From assembly GCA_030748415.1 (NCBI GenBank), contig JASMMA010000003.1, positions 145,988-209,987 of the forward strand: a stretch of 64,000 bases of DNA, read 5' to 3'. Of the stretch, positions 27,731 through 37,050 are shown piece by piece. Source of the stretch: Planctomycetota bacterium (lineage in GTDB: Bacteria; Planctomycetota; UBA1135). Both the position numbers and the translations under genes were made by a program. Each line of letters opens with the position of its first letter. Position 1 is the stretch's first letter. The notes beneath the pieces were generated by a model that worked only from the letters and a program-made list of their open reading frames with translations, made no database searches and was not told the DNA's origin.

Positions 27731-29870
27731 CGTCTTGCCCGTTTGGACCACACGAGTAGAGGTTGAATCCGTTTTCGCCATCGAGTTTGTAGATGAATGC
27801 ATTCCCCCAAGGGTCGGGCTGAACACCTAATCCATCAGTAAGAAACCCTTCGGGCCAACCGTCGGCAGGCTTCTCCAGATCTTGCAAAGACATGGGCAAA
27901 CTTTCGGTTTCCAGTTGGTAAACAAGAATCGTAGATTGAAGTCGGGAAAGTTCTGCTGTTGTGTCATCCAACCCTGATTCTTCAGAGTAACCAATTGTGT
28001 TAAGTTCGTGGGCGTCGTCGTGGGCGTCGGTTAGTAACGGCGCGGAAGAGGACGCAGTAAGATCGGAAGGTGAACCAGGCAGCACGACAAGAAAGCCTGC
28101 AGTAAGGGTTACGCCAAGCAGAGCTCCTTCTCCAAGGCCGAATGAGCCAACTGATTCGAAGCGTAACTGATTCCCATCTCGAACCGACCAAGTTTCAGAG
28201 GGGCGAATGTTTTTGGTAAACACATCAGGGCTTGGGAATTTGTTTAGGTCAAGCGGAAAGTCTGGACCCATGCCCCCCATAAACATGGGCAACATTCCCT
28301 GCAACATGGTGATTGCGCCACCAATCATAGGCCTCAAGTCAGACCACTTGGCCTGAAGCGCACCATTGGGAACACTGTTCAGAAACGACGCCGCATCCGG
28401 ATTCGTCTTGATTCCATTTTCAGATTTTTGGACTCCCTTCCGCATAGCCTTTTTGATTGCTGATGAACTTGTGTTAAACACCAGCCAGCCGTCATCGGTA
28501 ATTCCAATTGATGGTTTGAAGTTCGCAAGCGCCATGCCAGCAGCAGCAGCATCGGGTGGTAAAAGGCTACTGATGTTGATGTCAACTTGGTAATACTCGG
28601 CGCCTTTTGATGTGACCCACTTGCCTTCTTCGTTTTTAGAACGCTCTGTTAGATTCTTGACCGAAAGCGAGCCGTATTCAGAGGTTTCAGTAAGTTTTTC
28701 CAAATCTCCCATGAGGGCTGCAAAGGTGGCTCGTACTTTGGGAATATCGTGAACTTCAATGAATGTGCCGCCCTGTGTGGCTCCACCCCCCATAAGGGCG
28801 CTTGCGTCTTGAACGCCCCAGGTATAAGTGCGTGGACCAATGGCGGATAGGGCTTCAGAAAGTTCACCTTGCCTCTCACCTGCAAGCCATACATAGAGAG
28901 GGTGATCTTTAGGAATTGTTTCACCTTCATTTTCTGCCACAAAGAGGGCTTGTTCAATCAGGTTGTTTATAAATTTCCAACCTGCACTGGCGTCCATTGA
29001 GGCAATTGAAAAGGAAGTTGCGTTCGCTGGTATGTACTCAGCCAAACTTAAGTCGGCAGCGGGCGCAAGGAGGCTTGAAGCGATAAGTCCTTTGCTCTTT
29101 TCTGAAAACCACAGGCTTCCATTTGTAATGGAATCTCCGTTGTTCCAACCGGATGTCACGGAAAAGTGTTTTACTGATTCCAGGCCGATGCCGTCCATGA
29201 GCGCGTTGTACAAAGGCAAAATAGCCGGTGGGCCTTTCGCTTGAACTGCACGGTTGCTCTTTGGAATCAAATCACCAATATCCATATAGAGAAAAGTTTC
29301 TTCTGTGCTTGCGCTGCGAGAGTTTTGAAACGAAGTATTGGATGAAAGCTTTTCGCCTTCATGCTTAAAGGTAGCGGCAACGAAGAAAATTTTATTTCCG
29401 TTTCTAGTTACACTAACCAAGGGATCTTCATCAACAGAGAGAGCTAAGAACTCGCTAAGTTTTGCTGCAAGCTCTTCGTCGTGAAGGGCAACGGCAAAAC
29501 CAAAAACCATCCGTGGCTTGGTGTTGGTCTTGGGAATAAACTCATCGATATAAAACCCAAGCTCAAGAGATTTCCAAACATCTGTTTTAAAAAGGCCAGC
29601 CGGTCCGCCCTCGAACTGGAACCTCATGTCAGCTTGCATCAAACCCATGTCAATCATGGGGAGAACTGGCTCTAAAAAATCCTTCATCGCGGGGTCGTTC
29701 CAAATCCTTCCCAAGGAAGAGGATTCCAAGCCAGCAAAGAAAGCCTCAGCATTAGGAATCTCGAGGAAAATTTGGGTGTTCACAGGTAATTGCTCAGCAA
29801 GATCTTGGGCGCGGCAATCCTGGGCAAATGGAAGGGAGAAGCAGAGAAGGAAAAGGGGGATGTTCTTCAT
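27696..29870 (-). CDS. large secreted protein with GspG-like C-terminal domain
   Basis: Signal MKNIPLFLLCFSLPFAQDCRA; C-term LRSLQ-type segment LSRLQSTILVYQLETESLPMSLQDLEKPADGWPEGFLTDGLGVQPDPWGNAFIYKLDGENGFNLYSCGPNGQDDGGAGDDISIG; start 29870 preferred over 30068. Confidence 0.75.
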   Translation of the reverse strand: MKNIPLFLLCFSLPFAQDCRAQDLAEQLPVNTQIFLEIPNAEAFFAGLESSSLGRIWNDPAMKDFLEPVLPMIDMGLMQADMRFQFEGGPAGLFKTDVWKSLELGFYIDEFIPKTNTKPRMVFGFAVALHDEELAAKLSEFLALSVDEDPLVSVTRNGNKIFFVAATFKHEGEKLSSNTSFQNSRSASTEETFLYMDIGDLIPKSNRAVQAKGPPAILPLYNALMDGIGLESVKHFSVTSGWNNGDSITNGSLWFSEKSKGLIASSLLAPAADLSLAEYIPANATSFSIASMDASAGWKFINNLIEQALFVAENEGETIPKDHPLYVWLAGERQGELSEALSAIGPRTYTWGVQDASALMGGGATQGGTFIEVHDIPKVRATFAALMGDLEKLTETSEYGSLSVKNLTERSKNEEGKWVTSKGAEYYQVDINISSLLPPDAAAAGMALANFKPSIGITDDGWLVFNTSSSAIKKAMRKGVQKSENGIKTNPDAASFLNSVPNGALQAKWSDLRPMIGGAITMLQGMLPMFMGGMGPDFPLDLNKFPSPDVFTKNIRPSETWSVRDGNQLRFESVGSFGLGEGALLGVTLTAGFLVVLPGSPSDLTASSSAPLLTDAHDDAHELNTIGYSEESGLDDTTAELSRLQSTILVYQLETESLPMSLQDLEKPADGWPEGFLTDGLGVQPDPWGNAFIYKLDGENGFNLYSCGPNGQDDGGAGDDISIG

Positions 29871-30005
29871 GGGAGTGGGGTTCGGTTTCCGAACAGGCAA
29901 TACTACGCACGAGATGCGGATTGTTGGGATAGGAATTCCTCGATAAACTCTCCAAACCAGGATGTCCCCTCCCCCTTTTTGGGAAATCGTTCTGCCTACC
30001 AAACA

Positions 30006-30998
30006 ATGAATGCTTCCACCAAAAACGCGCCTCGAACTGAACCAGGCAGCCATAACCCCGAATTTCACTCTGGAAACCCACTTACTGATTGGGTTCAGGC
30101 CAATAAGGGCTTTTTGGCCCTAATGGTCGTTGCTTTAGTCGTTGGATTTGGCCTGAACACCTGGCTCCCCCAACAAGCCTTGGCGGCGAAACACAACTCC
30201 TGGGCGCTTTACCAGTCAGTTTTGTCCACCGAGGGAGGAGCATTTACCACCGACCAGCTCCCCGACACCCTCGCTCGAGTTTCGGAAGACAGCCGCGTTC
30301 AAGGGTGGGTTGTTCTGGCCGGGATTCAAGACGCCATCAACCGAGACGACCGAGATGCCCTACAAATCTTGGTTTCTGAAGGAAGTCGCATTCAGGATGC
30401 TGGCGGAATGGCTGGCATTAATCTCAACACTCCGGATGGGGCAAAAGGTGTCATGGAAAATGCTCTAGGCAGAGCAAATGCCATTTTAAGTGGAGCTGAT
30501 GCTCAAAACTGGGAGAATCCTGTCCCCACTGGCCCAAAGGTAGGCTTTACCCTAACCGTCAATGAAACAACAACTTACGACTTTGTTGTTGGCCTTTACT
30601 CAGACATTGCCCCCAACGCTTGCGAGGCTTTTCTCCTTTCTGTTCGTGATGGCAGCCTTGCCCAGCGGATTGGGGTTCGTTCTGGTGCATTCGCCTGGAC
30701 CATCAAGCCAGAGGGCGCCTTTGAAGCAACTGGTGAACTTGAGCCTGAAACAAAGTGGGGCTACTACCACAGCAAGGGCTCCCTCAGTTTTGGACAGAAA
30801 AGTGGGTCGCCCAACATGTGCGACCCGGGCGCTTTAGAAATCTATCTCCAAGATGCCTACCACCTTGATGGTCGTACCACCGTGTTCGGCACCATTCTCG
30901 AGGGGGCCGAGGCATTAGAGGAACTCCAATACGGTGGGCCCAGCCAGCAGGACGACATTCAGTCAGTTCGTCTGACTGAAGCCAAGATATTGGATTAA
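30006..30998 (+). CDS. membrane-anchored cyclophilin-like protein (divergent peptidyl-prolyl isomerase)
   Basis: N-terminal TM FLALMVVALVVGFGLNTWL; DFVVGLYSDIAPNACEAFLLSVRDGSL...YHSKGSLSFGQKSGSPN...LEIYLQDAYHLDGRTTVFGTILEGAEALEEL. Confidence 0.7.
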   Translation: MNASTKNAPRTEPGSHNPEFHSGNPLTDWVQANKGFLALMVVALVVGFGLNTWLPQQALAAKHNSWALYQSVLSTEGGAFTTDQLPDTLARVSEDSRVQGWVVLAGIQDAINRDDRDALQILVSEGSRIQDAGGMAGINLNTPDGAKGVMENALGRANAILSGADAQNWENPVPTGPKVGFTLTVNETTTYDFVVGLYSDIAPNACEAFLLSVRDGSLAQRIGVRSGAFAWTIKPEGAFEATGELEPETKWGYYHSKGSLSFGQKSGSPNMCDPGALEIYLQDAYHLDGRTTVFGTILEGAEALEELQYGGPSQQDDIQSVRLTEAKILD

Positions 30999-31026
30999 GC
31001 CTGGGGCAGGTTGCCCACAAGAAAAC

Positions 31027-31920
31027 CTAGCTGCCCAACAACTCGTCCATTTCGGACGGAGTGTCTAGTTGGTTCGTTAGGCGATCCAGGTCGTCTAGGG
31101 TCTGGAAGTGGAGCACCAGGCGGCCGCCACCGCCCCGACGAATCCGGACTTCAGATCGAAGTCCAGTCGCCCGAGTCAGCTTTTCCTGTAAATCCGAAAC
31201 CCAAGCTGGCTGCCTTGGTCGCGGTTTATGGGTGGGGTCAAGCTTCCCGTTGGCCGCGCTCGCGCATGCGGCTTCGGTTTGTCGAACAGACCACTCTTCC
31301 TCCACAAGTCTTTTGAAAACAGTTGTTTGAGCCGGAAGTCCGGATAGTCGAAGAAGAGCCCTTGCGTGTCCTGCGCTTAGTGTTCCACGTGAAACACTGT
31401 CCTGAATCTCCTGGGGAAGCTCCATTAAGCGGACTAAGTTCGCGATTGTAGAGCGGTCGTAGCCGAGCCCTGTTGCGACCTCTTCTTGGGTAAGACCAAA
31501 CTCTTCTAATAGTTTTTGGCAAGCTCTCCCCCGCTCAATTGGGTCGAGATCTTCTCGCTGCACATTTTCGATTAGAGAGAGCTCGAGCCTTTCGGCCTCG
31601 CTGGCCACTCCTTCTCGAATCAGGATGGGCACCTTCTTTAGCCCAGCCATTTGTGCAGCTCTCCAACGGCGTTCTCCTGCCAGGATTTCAAATTGCCCGT
31701 CCGGAAGAACCGTTGCCACGATGGGCTGCATGATGCCGTGCTTCCGGATGGAGTTACTCAGCCGTTCAAGCCCTCTCTCTGCATGGATTCTTGGTTGTTG
31801 GCTATTTTGAAGGAGATCCGATGTAGAAATCCATTGAATGCCGTCTCCAGAGGGCGTTTCCTGGGCGTGCCGAGTTGAAAGAAGCGAGTCGAGTCCTTTG
31901 CCTAGTTTGCGTGTCACCAT
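31027..31920 (-). CDS. parB: chromosome-partitioning protein ParB
   Basis: GKGLDSLLS; SNSIRKHGIMQPIVATVLPDGQFEILAGERRWRAAQMAGLKKVPILIRE; ENVQREDLDPIERGRACQKLLEEFGLTQEEVATGLGYDRSTIANLVRLMELP. Confidence 0.95.
   Translation of the reverse strand: MVTRKLGKGLDSLLSTRHAQETPSGDGIQWISTSDLLQNSQQPRIHAERGLERLSNSIRKHGIMQPIVATVLPDGQFEILAGERRWRAAQMAGLKKVPILIREGVASEAERLELSLIENVQREDLDPIERGRACQKLLEEFGLTQEEVATGLGYDRSTIANLVRLMELPQEIQDSVSRGTLSAGHARALLRLSGLPAQTTVFKRLVEEEWSVRQTEAACASAANGKLDPTHKPRPRQPAWVSDLQEKLTRATGLRSEVRIRRGGGGRLVLHFQTLDDLDRLTNQLDTPSEMDELLGS
31381..31396. promoter_or_regulatory. parS: parS centromere site inside parB
   Basis: TGTTCCACGTGAAACA, near-perfect palindrome matching the 16-bp parS sequence known from Bacillus subtilis spo0J. 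Confidence 0.9.
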
Positions 31921-31990
31921 GAATTAATCTGGATTGGGGGCAGAAATGCCGCTCCGATAGCCTATCCTTTTAGGCCAAAAGACCCAAATC

Positions 31991-32734
31991 ATGTCCGAAC
32001 CACGCAAAATAGCTGTCTTAGGCGACATTCACGGCAACTTATCTGCCCTGGAAGCCGTCATGTCCCTGATTGAACTCGAGGAAATAGATGAGATGTACTG
32101 CGTCGGGGATGTGGTTGGTTATGGCCCCCGCCCAGGAGATGCCATTGATATTTTGGTGGACCGTGGGGTGAAGTGCGTAGCCGGAAATCACGATTGGGCG
32201 CTCCTGGGGAAAATTGACGCTAGTTATTTTAATCCGTACGCGCTGGCAGCCCTTCAATGGACTCGCAAGAAACTCAAAAAGCATCACCTGGAGTGGTTGG
32301 AGGGCCTGCCCCTCCGACTTGACGATCCTGGCTTTTCTCTTTTTCATGGAGCATTACCTGACCCAGGCTCCTTTAACTACCTCCAGTCCTTTCCAGCCGC
32401 CCGCGCTTCTCTAGCTGATTTTGAAGCACGAATCGGCTTTTGTGGCCACACCCATGTTCCGATGAATTTTATCCAACGCCCTGGGATGAAAGAACTTGAG
32501 TGGCACTTCAAAGAAGATTGGACCCTTGGAGAGGACGAGCGAGCGGTTGTAAATGTTGGCAGCCCTGGCCAACCACGAGATGAAAATCCCCAGGCTCCGG
32601 TCGTTTTTTACAATGTCCACAGTGGGCGCGTTCGCCTGATTCGAACCCCCTACAACATCGCTGCTGAGCAAAAGCTTATTCGGAAGGCAGGCCTGCCGCC
32701 CATCTTGGGTGATCGGCTAAAGCACGGAATTTAG
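31991..32734 (+). CDS. metallophosphoesterase (YfcE/DUF-type phosphodiesterase)
   Basis: IAVLGDIHGNLSALEAVM; CVGDVVGYGPRPGDAIDIL; VAGNHDWALLG; FCGHTHVPM; VNVGSPGQPRD. Confidence 0.92.
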   Translation: MSEPRKIAVLGDIHGNLSALEAVMSLIELEEIDEMYCVGDVVGYGPRPGDAIDILVDRGVKCVAGNHDWALLGKIDASYFNPYALAALQWTRKKLKKHHLEWLEGLPLRLDDPGFSLFHGALPDPGSFNYLQSFPAARASLADFEARIGFCGHTHVPMNFIQRPGMKELEWHFKEDWTLGEDERAVVNVGSPGQPRDENPQAPVVFYNVHSGRVRLIRTPYNIAAEQKLIRKAGLPPILGDRLKHGI

Positions 32735-34053
32735 TTCGGGCGCAAGTAATCCAGCTCGGGCGGGAAGAGGTCAAACCCACTCTCCCCAAGTTTGGCGCCG
32801 AATAGGGCAGACAAGTCATCCAAAACTCGCTGGTCGCCAAAGAATTGAAGGTCCCGGCAGTTTGGGTTGCCACCAGCCATCACGAGCATCTGCATGATGC
32901 TGGAGGCATTGGACCGATCCTCGCCCATTCCAACCTCGACAGGAGTTTGATGGTGATTAACAATCGAGACGATGAGCGATATTGGCCGGGCATGAAGGTG
33001 TACCCCATTCGGAAGACTGAGGGTAATCGCGCTTTGGTCTGTAAAGCTGCCCAGGATTCCCTCGGCGGTTTCCTCCGCCTTTTTAAGGCAAGTGTAACCG
33101 TTTAAAACGCAACGGTTTACGATTGTGTCCAAGAATTCCTCTTCGCTTTTTTCTCGAGCAGAACAATTCGAGAAAAGAGGGCCGGGGTGTCTCTCAATAA
33201 GGTGGGCTAAGGCTGTTCCAGCCTCGTAAAGGTGAAGCGCCGCACTAATGGAGCCTCGAAGCATCGGAAGGGTTGAATGCTCTTCCTCTTCAGCCGTTCC
33301 AGATATTTGGTTGTCGTAGAAGGTTTGGAGGTTGTGTATTTTGGATTCAATCCTTCGGCTGTTTTCTTCAGTGCAGTACCGCTGAAAAACCTTCTGTAAT
33401 TTTTCAAGTCCTTTCACGCAAAAGGGTTCTGCTCCATCGTACAAACGAATGAGGCGAAGGGTGCGCGCGGCAACCTGCGCCGCATCGGAGGCGTGATCTT
33501 CTTGGGTGCCTTCCCTCTGCTCAGATCTTGTTCTAGGAAGTCGGTAATCCGGTGCCGTCGCCCCAAGGGACTCCTCCCTGGTTGCGCCATCGGGCCACAC
33601 CATTCCAAGGCCTAGCCAAGACTCGCGCAGAGAGCCCAAAGATTGACCAATCCGTTGGGCCAGGCCAAGGGCAGCATTGCGGGACTGGGTTTTCAAATCC
33701 CCCTCCGCCCATTGTTGATCCGGAAAATGGTAGTTGGGGAGGCGGGAATAAAGATGGACCAAGCTGCTTATGGCAATCGCAAGCCAGCGCGTAACCGCCA
33801 CTAACTCTCTTATATCAAAGAAGTTACGATTGTCTGTTGCCCCAAAATCGTCCAGATAGGTTTCGAGGTCTGTAGCAGACTGAAAAAGGTGAACGAGTTG
33901 GCGCTGAGTCCATTGCTCCGGGGAGAGCTCCAAGAGCCCATTCGCAACAAGCAGGAAGTCATGGGCCTGCGAAGCCAGAAGGGGCTTAAAGTCGGCCTCT
34001 GACAGCGAAAGGCGGTGTTTTCGGGCGGTCCAGTTTGATTCCAAGAGAAGCAC
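32731..34053 (-). CDS. unknown helical N-terminal region fused to C-terminal HPr-like domain
   Basis: C-term ITLSLPNGVHLHARPISLIVSIVNHHQTPVEVGMGEDRSNASSIMQMLVMAGGNPNCRDLQFFGDQRVLDDLSALF matches the HPr pattern (LHARP with His, NASSIM); ~340 aa N-term not recognised. Confidence 0.7.
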   Translation of the reverse strand: MLLLESNWTARKHRLSLSEADFKPLLASQAHDFLLVANGLLELSPEQWTQRQLVHLFQSATDLETYLDDFGATDNRNFFDIRELVAVTRWLAIAISSLVHLYSRLPNYHFPDQQWAEGDLKTQSRNAALGLAQRIGQSLGSLRESWLGLGMVWPDGATREESLGATAPDYRLPRTRSEQREGTQEDHASDAAQVAARTLRLIRLYDGAEPFCVKGLEKLQKVFQRYCTEENSRRIESKIHNLQTFYDNQISGTAEEEEHSTLPMLRGSISAALHLYEAGTALAHLIERHPGPLFSNCSAREKSEEEFLDTIVNRCVLNGYTCLKKAEETAEGILGSFTDQSAITLSLPNGVHLHARPISLIVSIVNHHQTPVEVGMGEDRSNASSIMQMLVMAGGNPNCRDLQFFGDQRVLDDLSALFGAKLGESGFDLFPPELDYLRPN

Positions 34054-34074
34054 CTATGCCCCTTTTGGGGACTA

Positions 34075-35094
34075 ATGGCTCCATTCTACTCCAAGTATTT
34101 GCCCCGAGGAGCAAGAACTCTCAAGAGCCCTCAAGTTATTTGCAACTTCCTGCCGAAAGTTAGTTTGTGGGAACTTCTCCCGCACTTTCACCTCTTATCT
34201 GCGGAGGATAGACCCATCTCTTCTGATCGCTGCCTGGAAACCTACTTACGAGAAATCGACGAAGTCCCTCTTCTGTCTGCTGACGAAGAGGTCTCCCTTG
34301 GAAAACGCGTCCAAAAAGGAGACGACAAGGCCCGAGAACATATGGTTCGGGCAAACCTCCGCCTAGTTGTAAGTGTGGCTAAGCGCTTTGGTGGGCGCGG
34401 GCTTTCGCTTCCCGATCTAATCGCTGAGGGGAACTTAGGTCTTTTCCGTGCTGTGGAAAAGTTTGACCCAGGGGCTGGCTTTCGTTTCTCTACTTATGCA
34501 ACTTGGTGGATTCAGCAAACCATCCGTCGGGGCCTCATTAATCAAACCAAAACTGTTCGCATACCCTCATACATGGTTGAAATTTTAACAAAGTGGCGAA
34601 GAGTTTCTAACCAGCTTGAGGGCGACCTTGGTCATCGACCCGACCCGACCGTGGTTGCAAAAGAGCTCGGGCTTTCCACTTCGAACACAGAAGTTGTCAA
34701 GCAAACGCTTCAACATTCTTCCTTCTCTCCAAACTCCAGCGAAGAGCTACTTCATAACCTGTCCAATCGGCATAGCCGTTCAGAGCAAATGCTGCCCGAT
34801 GAAATCGCCCTGAAAAGAGATGCATTGCAAACCCTTCGCGATATCCTAAACCTGATTGATGAGCGCGAGGCTCGGGTACTTAGAATGCGTTACGGTCTTG
34901 AAGCCGAAAAACCCGCAACGCTAGAGTCCATCTCTAAAGAACTTGGGATTTCTCGAGAGCGCGTTCGCCAAATCGAACGCGACTCGCTCAAAAAACTCCA
35001 CGCCTATGTTGTCGATGGCGTTCCGCCCGAACAAATCTTCCCCGCCGCCCGCAAAAGTAAACCCGGGCAAGGCGACCAAAAACGAAGCGCCTAA
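34075..35094 (+). CDS. RNA polymerase sigma-70 family (RpoD/SigA-like) factor
   Basis: YLREIDEVPLLSADEEVSLGKRVQKGDDKAREHMVRANLRLVVSVAKRF; FSTYATWWIQQTIRR; region 4 ESISKELGISRERVRQIERDSLKKL; exact start uncertain. Confidence 0.93.
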   Translation: MAPFYSKYLPRGARTLKSPQVICNFLPKVSLWELLPHFHLLSAEDRPISSDRCLETYLREIDEVPLLSADEEVSLGKRVQKGDDKAREHMVRANLRLVVSVAKRFGGRGLSLPDLIAEGNLGLFRAVEKFDPGAGFRFSTYATWWIQQTIRRGLINQTKTVRIPSYMVEILTKWRRVSNQLEGDLGHRPDPTVVAKELGLSTSNTEVVKQTLQHSSFSPNSSEELLHNLSNRHSRSEQMLPDEIALKRDALQTLRDILNLIDEREARVLRMRYGLEAEKPATLESISKELGISRERVRQIERDSLKKLHAYVVDGVPPEQIFPAARKSKPGQGDQKRSA

Positions 35095-36295
35095 CATCGC
35101 TGCCGAGCGTTCGGCCTTACTTTCAGAAAACGGTACTTCACTTTATGTGCATGTACCGTTTTGCGATTCAAAATGCCGCTATTGTGATTTCAACTCCTGG
35201 GAGCTTAAGGACTCAACGATATTAGTCACTGTTGTCGATGCATTAATCAAGGAGGCCTACGAACGGGCAAATGGTCTTCAACCACAAACTGTTTTTATAG
35301 GTGGGGGAACTCCTTCCTTATTGCCCCCAGACCTACTTGAAAAACTGTTAAATGGTTTGCATGAAGCAACGGGCTTTCGCGAAAGCTCTTTGGAAACCAC
35401 CCTTGAGGCAAACCCGGAGTCCTTTTGTTATAAAACTGCTCAAGCAGCTCTGGGTGGGGGAGTCACCCGAGCCTCGATTGGTGTTCAGTCTCTTCGTTCG
35501 GAAGTACTCCGCGCATACGACCGTGCCCATACCCCTAATGGAGCTCGGGACTCTTTTCTGTTTGCCCGCAAAGCCGGCTTCCAACGAATCAACCTTGACC
35601 TAATTTATTCCTTCCCGGGCCAAAGCTTACTGGAATGGTTTGAGGATCTCGCTGAAGTTATTTCTTGGAAACCGGAACACCTTTCTTGTTATGAGCTGGC
35701 GTTTGAGCCAGGAACCCCGCTCTCGCAGGCAAAAGAAACCGGAAACTTCCCCGATAAAAATCCTGATGCGGCGCTCCGACTTTTTGATGAAACGCGGACC
35801 CTTTGTGAGTCCTCGGGATACTCCGCCTATGAGGTCTCGAACTTCGCAAAGGCGGGGGAAGAGTGCATTCACAACCTTGCCGGATGGAGAAGCCTGGACT
35901 GTGTTGGAATCGGGGCGGGAGCTGTTTCATGGCAAGCGGGGATTCGGCGCAAAAATCCAGCCAACCCTGATGATTGGCTCGAATCTGTATTGACTTGCAA
36001 TACAACTGCCCAGATTGAGCGACCCAATCCAAAAACTCGACTATTTGATTGTTTTCTAATGGGGCTTCGGTTGTGCGATGAGGGCGTTTCAGTTTCCCGA
36101 GCCCTCCGCCAGACCGGGCTCAATCCGAAGGAAGTTTGGTCCAAAGAGCTCCAGGAGTTCTTCTCCGAAAACCTACTGATTGAAGTTGGAGATTGCATTC
36201 GAACAACCCGGAAGGGGCTTCGGTTATTGGATAGTATTTTGGCTCGCCTATTACCTGAAGAGAGCAGGGGGAGAAGCAGGCCGGAGAAGGTATAG
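35015..36295 (+). CDS. hemW: radical SAM HemW-like (coproporphyrinogen III oxidase-like / heme chaperone)
   Basis: LYVHVPFCDSKCRYCDFNSW; FIGGGTPSLLPPDLLEKLL; RASIGVQSLRSEVL; ORF track starts at 34943, overlapping the sigma-factor gene; true start uncertain. Confidence 0.88.
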   Translation: MAFRPNKSSPPPAKVNPGKATKNEAPNIAAERSALLSENGTSLYVHVPFCDSKCRYCDFNSWELKDSTILVTVVDALIKEAYERANGLQPQTVFIGGGTPSLLPPDLLEKLLNGLHEATGFRESSLETTLEANPESFCYKTAQAALGGGVTRASIGVQSLRSEVLRAYDRAHTPNGARDSFLFARKAGFQRINLDLIYSFPGQSLLEWFEDLAEVISWKPEHLSCYELAFEPGTPLSQAKETGNFPDKNPDAALRLFDETRTLCESSGYSAYEVSNFAKAGEECIHNLAGWRSLDCVGIGAGAVSWQAGIRRKNPANPDDWLESVLTCNTTAQIERPNPKTRLFDCFLMGLRLCDEGVSVSRALRQTGLNPKEVWSKELQEFFSENLLIEVGDCIRTTRKGLRLLDSILARLLPEESRGRSRPEKV

Positions 36296-36318
36296 TTCGC
36301 GCTAGGAATCACAATTCG

Positions 36319-37050
36319 ATGAAGCGAGCATCAAGCACTCTTTCGCGGCTTTTTTTTAGGGGCCTTGGCATTGTTTTGCCACTTGGTTTAACCGTGGCCC
36401 TTTTGCTTTGGTTGTGGAACTTCTTATCTACAACAATTTTTGAACGGGTTGACGACGCGATTGTTCGGGCGCTTGCCGCAGCTGGAATGGGGGACTCAAT
36501 ACCTGGTGCAATTCGAATTTGGATTTCGGTTGCCCTCATTGTTGTCCTTATTCTATTGATGGGCTGGTGGTTCTCTGGGTTCATCGGTCGCCGCGTTGTG
36601 GAGTTCTTCGAGCGAGCCTTGAGTCGTGTTCCTATTTTTGGCGCCATCTACCCATATGTAAAACAAGTCACTGAGTTCTTCTTTGGCGAAGAGCGAAAGG
36701 TTGAGTTTGAGCGAGTTGTTGCAATTCCATACCCACGAACGGGTGTTTATTCGCTTGGATTCTTAACCGGGAGTTGTCTTCGTACGCTGAACGAAGCGCG
36801 CGGCCATGAGTTAATCTCGGTTTTTGTACCTTCTTCGCCCATGCCCGCAACAGGATACACCTTGTTTGTTCCTGCCGCTGACATCATCCCTATCAACATT
36901 GGGGTAGAAGAGGCACTTCGAGCGGTTATTTCTGGTGGCGTTTTGGTTCCGCCTTCCGAAAAGGTCGAGCCAAGCTCCCTTGCCAAACGGCTTGTTGATT
37001 CTCCATCAACTGCACCCTCTGTGGAAGAACCCAAAGGGGGTGCTGAATAA
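36319..37050 (+). CDS. DUF502 family membrane protein
   Basis: FFRGLGIVLPLGLTVALLLWLWNFL; RVPIFGAIYPYVKQVTEFFF; VFVPSSPMPATGYTLFVPAADI. Confidence 0.85.
   Translation: MKRASSTLSRLFFRGLGIVLPLGLTVALLLWLWNFLSTTIFERVDDAIVRALAAAGMGDSIPGAIRIWISVALIVVLILLMGWWFSGFIGRRVVEFFERALSRVPIFGAIYPYVKQVTEFFFGEERKVEFERVVAIPYPRTGVYSLGFLTGSCLRTLNEARGHELISVFVPSSPMPATGYTLFVPAADIIPINIGVEEALRAVISGGVLVPPSEKVEPSSLAKRLVDSPSTAPSVEEPKGGAE

Noticed and set aside
32638-32652. GATTCGAACCCCC, resembling a tRNA T-arm on the minus strand
   Set aside because: Lies inside the metallophosphoesterase reading frame (RLIRTPYN); no acceptor or anticodon arms found around it.
33088-33116. AACCGTT...AACGGTT inverted repeat
   Set aside because: Inside the HPr-fusion coding sequence, short arms, no T-tract; probably chance.
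34943-35094. 150-nt overlap of sigma factor and HemW ORFs as a dual-coding region
   Set aside because: The extended HemW N-terminus is low-complexity and not part of the conserved domain; more likely a downstream start.
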